Position numbers and translations under genes: made by a program. Below are positions 59,719-64,000 of a stretch of DNA of 64,000 nt, in pieces. The notes under the pieces are model-generated. The model was not told the DNA's origin. It was given only the letters and a program-made list of their open reading frames with translations, and did not search any database. Positions within the stretch are counted from its first letter, which is position 1. The number at the start of each line of letters is the position of its first letter. This stretch comes from Cupriavidus malaysiensis (GTDB taxonomy: Bacteria; Pseudomonadota; Gammaproteobacteria; Burkholderiales; Burkholderiaceae): contig NZ_CP017754.1 in the NCBI RefSeq assembly GCF_001854325.1, forward strand, positions 1,798,001-1,862,000, given 5' to 3'.

Positions 59719-59738
59719 AAAAGAACGACCGTTCTTTT
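59719..59738. promoter_or_regulatory. Operator-like 20-bp inverted repeat between acyl-CoA synthetase and hydrolase genes
   Basis: Half-sites AAAAGAACG and CGTTCTTTT are perfect with a 2-base centre (AC). Such dyads are typical operators of TetR-family regulators of fatty-acid or acyl-CoA metabolism. It lies 7 bp after the TATAAT and is therefore placed to repress the plus-strand gene. A hairpin is unlikely because of the 2-base centre. The binding regulator is unknown. Confidence 0.75.
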
Positions 59739-59808
59739 TTTGCTTCCTGCGTCAGCCGGGCGGTGCCGGATCTCCCGCGCGGACGGCCGGGGCCGCCACG
59801 GAGACAGC

Positions 59809-60702
59809 ATGACGATCAGAGAAACCTCGCGCTCGCAATGTATCACGCTGCGCGGGCTGCAATACCACGTACGCCAGTGGGGCGAGGAGGGCGCGCCCAT
59901 GCTGTTCCTGCTGCATGGCTGGATGGATGTCTCGGCTTCCTTCCAGTTCCTGGTCGATGCCTTCGCACGCGACTGGCACGTGGTCGCACCCGACTGGCGC
60001 GGCTTCGGCCTGAGCGACTGGCCGGCGCGCTACCCGGGCACGCGGTCCTACTGGTTCCCGGACTATGTGGCCGACCTCGAGGCGCTGCTCGACCACTACC
60101 AGCCGCAGGGCCAGGTGGACCTGGTCGGACACAGCATGGGTGCCAACGTGGCCTGCCTGTATGCCGGCATCCGTCCGCAGCGGGTGCGCCGCGTGGTGGA
60201 CCTGGAGGGCTTCGGCATGACGGCGACGCGGGCCGAGCAGGCGCCCGGGCGCTATGCGCGCTGGCTGGACGAGTTGCGCGCGCAGCCGGAGATGCGTACT
60301 TACGACGACCTGCAAGGCGTGGCGGAGCGGCTGCAGAAGACCAATCCGCGCCTGTCCGACGCGCGTGCTGCCTTCCTTGCCGCACATTGGGCGCGCTGCA
60401 ACGAGGCGGGGCGCTGGGAGATCCTCGGCGATCCGGCCCACAAGCTGGTCAACCCTGTGCTGTACCGGCTCGACGAGGTGATGGCGATCTGGGCCGAGGT
60501 GCAGGCACCGGTGCTGCACGTGGAGGCGCGCGATTCCGCCACGCTGCGCCATATCGCCCACAAGCAGGAGATCGCTGAGTTCAAGCAGCGCTTCGCTGCC
60601 TTCCGCGATTTTCGCGAGGCCGTGGTGGATGAGGCCGGCCACATGCTGCATCACGACCAGCCGGAAGCGGTGGCCCGGCTGGTGGAGGACTTTCTTGCCT
60701 GA
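59809..60702 (+). CDS. Alpha/beta hydrolase
   Basis: A 297-residue hydrolase with HGWMDVSASFQFLVDAF (oxyanion HG), the DWRGFG turn, nucleophile elbow VGHSMGAN, and the catalytic His in DEAGHMLHHDQP. Distantly similar to haloalkane dehalogenase/esterase-type proteins; the substrate is unknown. The ATG at 59809 fits the family start, with GGAG upstream. It is divergent from the acyl-CoA synthetase gene. Confidence 0.9.
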   Translation: MTIRETSRSQCITLRGLQYHVRQWGEEGAPMLFLLHGWMDVSASFQFLVDAFARDWHVVAPDWRGFGLSDWPARYPGTRSYWFPDYVADLEALLDHYQPQGQVDLVGHSMGANVACLYAGIRPQRVRRVVDLEGFGMTATRAEQAPGRYARWLDELRAQPEMRTYDDLQGVAERLQKTNPRLSDARAAFLAAHWARCNEAGRWEILGDPAHKLVNPVLYRLDEVMAIWAEVQAPVLHVEARDSATLRHIAHKQEIAEFKQRFAAFRDFREAVVDEAGHMLHHDQPEAVARLVEDFLA

Positions 60703-60744
60703 AGCTTGCCTGACGCCGAGCCTGGCGCGTCGCCAGCGGTGCCG

Positions 60745-61830
60745 TCAGGCGTGCGTGAGCCTTTCCTTGAGCGTGGCGTTGTTGCTGGTGTGCACGTGTA
60801 CCAGGGCCTTGTCGGGGAAGGCGTAGTGGTAGGCGCGGCGCAGCGCCAGCGCGGCCTCGTGGAAGCCGGACAGGATCAGCTTCTGCTTGTTGGGGTAGTA
60901 GGCGATGTCACCGGCGGCGAAGATGCCGCGCCGCGAGCTTTCGTAGGTGGTGGTGTCGACCAGCACGCGGCCGGCGCGCAACTCCAGGTCCCAGTGCGCG
61001 ATCGGGCCGGGTTCGGTCACCAGGCCATACAGGGCCACCAGTTCGTCGGCCGGCAGCGTCAGCGGCGCCTCGCGCGTGCGCACTTCCACCGCGGCCAGTT
61101 GCTCGCCGTCCGGGCCGGGCGCGCACTGCAGGGCCCCCAGCATGCCGATCACGAAGTCCATTTCGCCGGCGGCCACGGCCGCCTTCATCTCGGCGACGCT
61201 GGCGTCTGCGGCACGGAAGCCATCGCGCCGGTGCAGCAAGGTGACGCGCGCCGCCACCTTGCGCAGCGCCAGGGCCCAGTCCAGCGCCGAATCGCCGCCG
61301 CCGGCGACGACCACGCGCTTGCCGGCGAAGCGTGCCACCTCACGCACGGCGTAGTGAAGGTGGCGCCCCTCGAGCGCGGCCGCTTCCGGCAGCGCGACCC
61401 GCTGCGGCGCGAAGGCGCCGGCGCCGGCGCAGACCAGCACCGCCGCCACGTCGAACTGCTTGCCGCCGTCGGTCGTCACCAGCAGGCGCGCATGGCCGTC
61501 GCGCTCGACTTCCGCCACGCTGCTGGCGCGCTGGCCGAAATGCATGGGGAAGGCGAACGGCGCGCATTGTTCCAGCAGCCGGTCGACCAGGTCCTGCGCG
61601 AGGCAGCCGGGCACGGCGGGAATATCGTAGATCGGCTTCTCGGGATAGAGCTCGGTGCACTGGCCGCCGGGGCGGTCGAGCACGTCGATCAGCTCGCATT
61701 GCAGGCCCAGCACGCCGGCCTGGAAGGCGGCGAAGAGGCCGACCGGGCCGGCACCGATGATCAGGACATCGGTGCGTACCGGAGCGGCGGCAAGCGGGGC
61801 GGAGGCGGGAGCAGGGGTGGATTCGGGCAT
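60745..61830 (-). CDS. Thioredoxin-reductase-like ferredoxin/flavodoxin-NADP reductase
   Basis: A 361-residue FAD/NADPH enzyme of the TrxR-like ferredoxin-NADP reductase group. It has an FAD dinucleotide fold GAGPVGLFAAFQAG, the NADPH motif VVAGGGDSALDWALAL, and the C-terminal IFAAGDIAYYP with Y-P-N-K-Q-K-L. The CxxC of thioredoxin reductase is absent, as in this group. Start ATG at 61830 (MPESTPAPA). It is convergent with the hydrolase and divergent from the PHP gene. Confidence 0.92.
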   Translation of the reverse strand: MPESTPAPASAPLAAAPVRTDVLIIGAGPVGLFAAFQAGVLGLQCELIDVLDRPGGQCTELYPEKPIYDIPAVPGCLAQDLVDRLLEQCAPFAFPMHFGQRASSVAEVERDGHARLLVTTDGGKQFDVAAVLVCAGAGAFAPQRVALPEAAALEGRHLHYAVREVARFAGKRVVVAGGGDSALDWALALRKVAARVTLLHRRDGFRAADASVAEMKAAVAAGEMDFVIGMLGALQCAPGPDGEQLAAVEVRTREAPLTLPADELVALYGLVTEPGPIAHWDLELRAGRVLVDTTTYESSRRGIFAAGDIAYYPNKQKLILSGFHEAALALRRAYHYAFPDKALVHVHTSNNATLKERLTHA

Positions 61831-62024
61831 GGCGTGGCGGCCGGCGCGCGGCGCGGCCTCGGGGACGGTTAGGGCGCGAGGCCCGTTCAATCTCCCACTA
61901 TACCGCCTGGCGGGGCGCCGGCCGTCCACGCCAGCATTGGCGGCAGGGGCATCGGCGCACCTCGCGGCCCGCCGCGCGATGCCTGCGCCATCACAGCGGC
62001 AGATCACAGGAGTAGAATGTCCCT

Positions 62025-62870
62025 ATGCTGAATCCCAACGCCCTCAACGCCGATCTGCATTGCCATTCCACCGTCTCGGACGGCACGCTGGCCCCCGCCG
62101 TGGTCGCCGAGCGTGCGCACGCCGGTGGTGTCGCGCTCTGGTCGCTGACCGATCATGACGAGGTCGGTGGCCAGGCCGAGGCGCGTGCCGCGGCCGAGGC
62201 GCTGGGCATGCGCTACGTGACCGGTGTCGAGGTTTCCGTGACCTGGGCCAGCCAGACCGTGCATATCGTCGGGCTGCAGATCGATCCCGCCTGCCAGGCG
62301 CTGATCGACGGCCTGCACGACACGCGCTCGGGTCGCGCACGCCGCGCGCGCGACATGAGCGAGGCGCTGGCCGGCATCGGCATCGCCGGTGCCTACGAGG
62401 GAGCGCTGCGCTATGTCGGCAACCCCGACCTGATCTCGCGCACGCACTTCGCGCGCTGGCTGGTCGACCAGGGCTACTGCGCCGACATCGGCGAGGTGTT
62501 CGACAAGTACCTGGCGGAAGGGCGGCCGGGCTACGTCGGCCACCGTTGGGCCACGCTGGCCGAGGCCGTGCACTGGATCCGCGCGGCCGGCGGCATTGCC
62601 GTGATGGCCCATCCGGGGCGCTACCACTACACCGACCTGGAGCACGACGCGCTGTTCGACGAGTTCAAGCAGCTCGGCGGCGGTGCGGTCGAGGTCGTCA
62701 CCGGCAGCCACACCCCCGACCAGTACCGCCGCTACGCCGAGGTCGCGCGCCGCTACGGCCTGCTGGCCTCGCGCGGTTCGGATTTCCATGGCCCGGGGGA
62801 AGGGCGCGTCGAGCTCGGCGCGCTGCCGCCGCTGCCCCCCACGGTCAAGCCGGTCTGGCACGACTGGTAG
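62025..62870 (+). CDS. PHP-domain phosphoesterase (RNase AM / YciV-TrpH type)
   Basis: A 281-residue PHP-family metal hydrolase of the YciV (TrpH/RNase AM) type. The metal-binding blocks are NADLHCHSTVSDGT (residues 8-21), SLTDHDEV, and the C-terminal SRGSDFHGPG. Members remove 5' nucleotides from RNA or hydrolyse 3',5'-bisphosphates. It starts 194 bp after the divergent reductase and is followed on the same strand by a YciO-type gene, a common neighbour. Confidence 0.92.
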   Translation: MLNPNALNADLHCHSTVSDGTLAPAVVAERAHAGGVALWSLTDHDEVGGQAEARAAAEALGMRYVTGVEVSVTWASQTVHIVGLQIDPACQALIDGLHDTRSGRARRARDMSEALAGIGIAGAYEGALRYVGNPDLISRTHFARWLVDQGYCADIGEVFDKYLAEGRPGYVGHRWATLAEAVHWIRAAGGIAVMAHPGRYHYTDLEHDALFDEFKQLGGGAVEVVTGSHTPDQYRRYAEVARRYGLLASRGSDFHGPGEGRVELGALPPLPPTVKPVWHDW

Positions 62871-62942
62871 CCGCCATTGCCACCACGGTGCCACTGCGGC
62901 CGCGCAGCGTGAGTGCGGCCGGCGCCTGCCGACATCGCCCCC

Positions 62943-63566
62943 ATGTCCCAGTTCTTCGATACTCACCCGCTCAATCCGCAGCCGCGCCTGATCAAGCAGG
63001 CCGCGCAGATCATCGCCCAGGGCGGCCTGGTCGCGCTGCCGACCGATTCCTGCTATGCGCTGGCCTGCCGCCTGGACGACAAGACGGCGGTGGAGCGCCT
63101 GCGGCGCCTGCGCGGCATCGACGACAAGCACCACCTGACGTTGATGTGCCGCGACCTGTCCGAGCTGGGCAACTTCGCGCGCGTCGACAACCGCCAGTAT
63201 CGCTGGCTCAAGGGCGCCACGCCCGGGGCCTATGTCTTCATCCTGGAGGCCACCAAGGAGGTGCCGCGCCGGCTCTCGCATCCGTCGCGTAAGACCATCG
63301 GCGTGCGCGTGCCCGACAACGCCATCGCGCAGGCCTTGCTGGCGGAGACGGGCGAGCCGCTGCTGTCCGCCACGCTGCAGCTGCCCGGCGACGAGGTGCC
63401 CCTCAACGATCCGGCGCAGATCCGCGCGCGCCTGGAGAAACTGCTCGATCTCGTCATCTGCGGCGGCCCGGCGCCTGCCCAGCCTTCCACCGTGATCGAC
63501 CTGACCAGCGGCGAGCCCGTGCTGGTGCGCGCCGGACGGGGTGATATCGCGCGCTTCGGCCTGTGA
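62943..63566 (+). CDS. YciO/YrdC-family L-threonylcarbamoyladenylate synthase-like protein
   Basis: A 207-residue YrdC-fold protein of the YciO type, with the Lys-x-Arg-type LIKQAAQIIAQGGLVALPTDSCYALAC N-terminal signature and STVIDLTSG near the C-terminus. YciO proteins are related to TsaC but their cellular role is less clear, so the tRNA t6A function is only likely. It lies 72 bp after the PHP gene and 56 bp before the M50 protease. Confidence 0.92.
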   Translation: MSQFFDTHPLNPQPRLIKQAAQIIAQGGLVALPTDSCYALACRLDDKTAVERLRRLRGIDDKHHLTLMCRDLSELGNFARVDNRQYRWLKGATPGAYVFILEATKEVPRRLSHPSRKTIGVRVPDNAIAQALLAETGEPLLSATLQLPGDEVPLNDPAQIRARLEKLLDLVICGGPAPAQPSTVIDLTSGEPVLVRAGRGDIARFGL

Positions 63567-63622
63567 GCCAGCCCGCCGGCCGCCTGCCGGGGCGACCGGC
63601 CCGCCCGGTACAATAGCGTTCC

Positions 63623-64000
63623 ATGGACTCCTCCCTTATCCAGACTTTCGCGGTCTACGCCCTGCCGGTGCTGTTCGCTATCACGCTGCACGAGGCGGCG
63701 CACGGCTACGTGGCCAAGCTTTTCGGCGACAACACGGCCTACGTGCTGGGACGCGTCAGCCTTAATCCGCTGCGCCACGTCGACCCCATCGGCACCATCG
63801 CGGTGCCGCTGCTGCTGTACTTCCTGACCGGCGGCCAGTTCGTGTTCGGCTACGCCAAGCCGGTGCCGGTCGCCTTCGACCGCCTGCGCAATCCGCGCTG
63901 GCACGGCATGTGGGTCGCGCTGGCCGGACCCGGCAGCAATGTGGCGCAGGCCTTCCTGTGGGCCCTGATGGCCCTGGGACTGCTGATGGCGCATGTGCAG
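63623..64000 (+). CDS. Site-2 protease family (M50) membrane metalloprotease (5' part)
   Basis: The first 126 codons of an M50-type membrane zinc protease, cut by the window end. The zinc motif HEAAH is at residues about 24-28 in ITLHEAAHGYVAK, followed by membrane segments (PIGTIAVPLLLYFLTGG) and AKPVPVAFDRL. The group includes rhomboid-unrelated S2P homologues common after YciO genes. The ATG at 63623 is the first in frame. Confidence 0.9.
   Translation, partial: MDSSLIQTFAVYALPVLFAITLHEAAHGYVAKLFGDNTAYVLGRVSLNPLRHVDPIGTIAVPLLLYFLTGGQFVFGYAKPVPVAFDRLRNPRWHGMWVALAGPGSNVAQAFLWALMALGLLMAHVQ

Noticed and set aside
59719..59738. Rho-independent terminator
   Set aside because: The 2-base centre would not allow a stable loop and the stem is AT-rich; the location between divergent starts suits an operator instead.

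Overview
The window is chromosomal DNA of a beta-proteobacterium of the Burkholderiaceae, most likely Cupriavidus or a close Ralstonia relative. It is GC-rich and densely coded with short intergenic gaps. It carries a cysteine-type intracellular PHB depolymerase, a complete isc operon with IscX, HexR-controlled Entner-Doudoroff genes and an Anbu peptidase cluster. Protein sequences are of beta-proteobacterial type throughout. I found no tRNA, rRNA, CRISPR array, prophage or insertion sequence.

Layout: 1-8.3 kb is a heat-shock and housekeeping block (recN partial, nadK, hrcA, hemH, hslR, grpE, a thioredoxin-like gene, then pldA and DUF1841 on the minus strand). 8.5-15.4 kb holds an EamA exporter, a nitroreductase, nth-rsxB, a TetR regulator, phaZ and tyrB. 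15.5-20.5 kb holds uvrB, a low-molecular-weight phosphatase and a COG4389 membrane protein. 20.5-26.7 kb is the Fe-S assembly operon iscR-iscS-iscU-iscA-DUF3565-hscB-hscA-fdx-iscX behind a clear IscR box and sigma70 promoter. 26.7-34.8 kb has a barrel-protein remnant, lysS, an SDR, prfB with its programmed frameshift, an NlpD-like lipoprotein, recJ and a COG4255 protein. 34.9-40.4 kb runs lolC-lolD-tatD-comEC. 40.4-44.1 kb is a divergent hexR / edd-gntK unit with two perfect HexR boxes. 44.2-49.6 kb starts with a 10-copy 9-bp minisatellite and continues with a peptide-ligase/protease cluster (ATP-grasp, alpha-E, transglutaminase, Anbu, alpha/beta hydrolase). 49.7-54.5 kb is pyrG-kdsA-DUF1330-eno-ftsB. 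The rest holds a repeat-bearing lipoprotein, hslO, a gamma carbonic anhydrase-like gene, a DUF455 ferritin-like gene, a divergent acyl-CoA synthetase / hydrolase pair with an operator-like palindrome, a thioredoxin-reductase-like ferredoxin-NADP reductase, a PHP phosphoesterase, a YciO-type gene and a truncated M50 protease.

How the genes work together: the isc operon builds and delivers Fe-S clusters and represses itself through IscR; nth, rsxB, edd and iscR itself are Fe-S proteins. HexR sites overlap the edd promoter and lie in front of hexR, so sugar-acid catabolism is switched by an Entner-Doudoroff intermediate. LolC/LolD sort lipoproteins to the outer membrane. The most unusual system is the Anbu cluster, whose biochemical role is unsettled.

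A recurrent theme is short tandem repeats with 9-, 11- or 14-bp periods at gene boundaries (near recN, the EamA gene, hscA, iscX and the ATP-grasp gene), plus one 9-bp repeat inside a lipoprotein gene. They do not match known mobile elements and look like VNTR loci.
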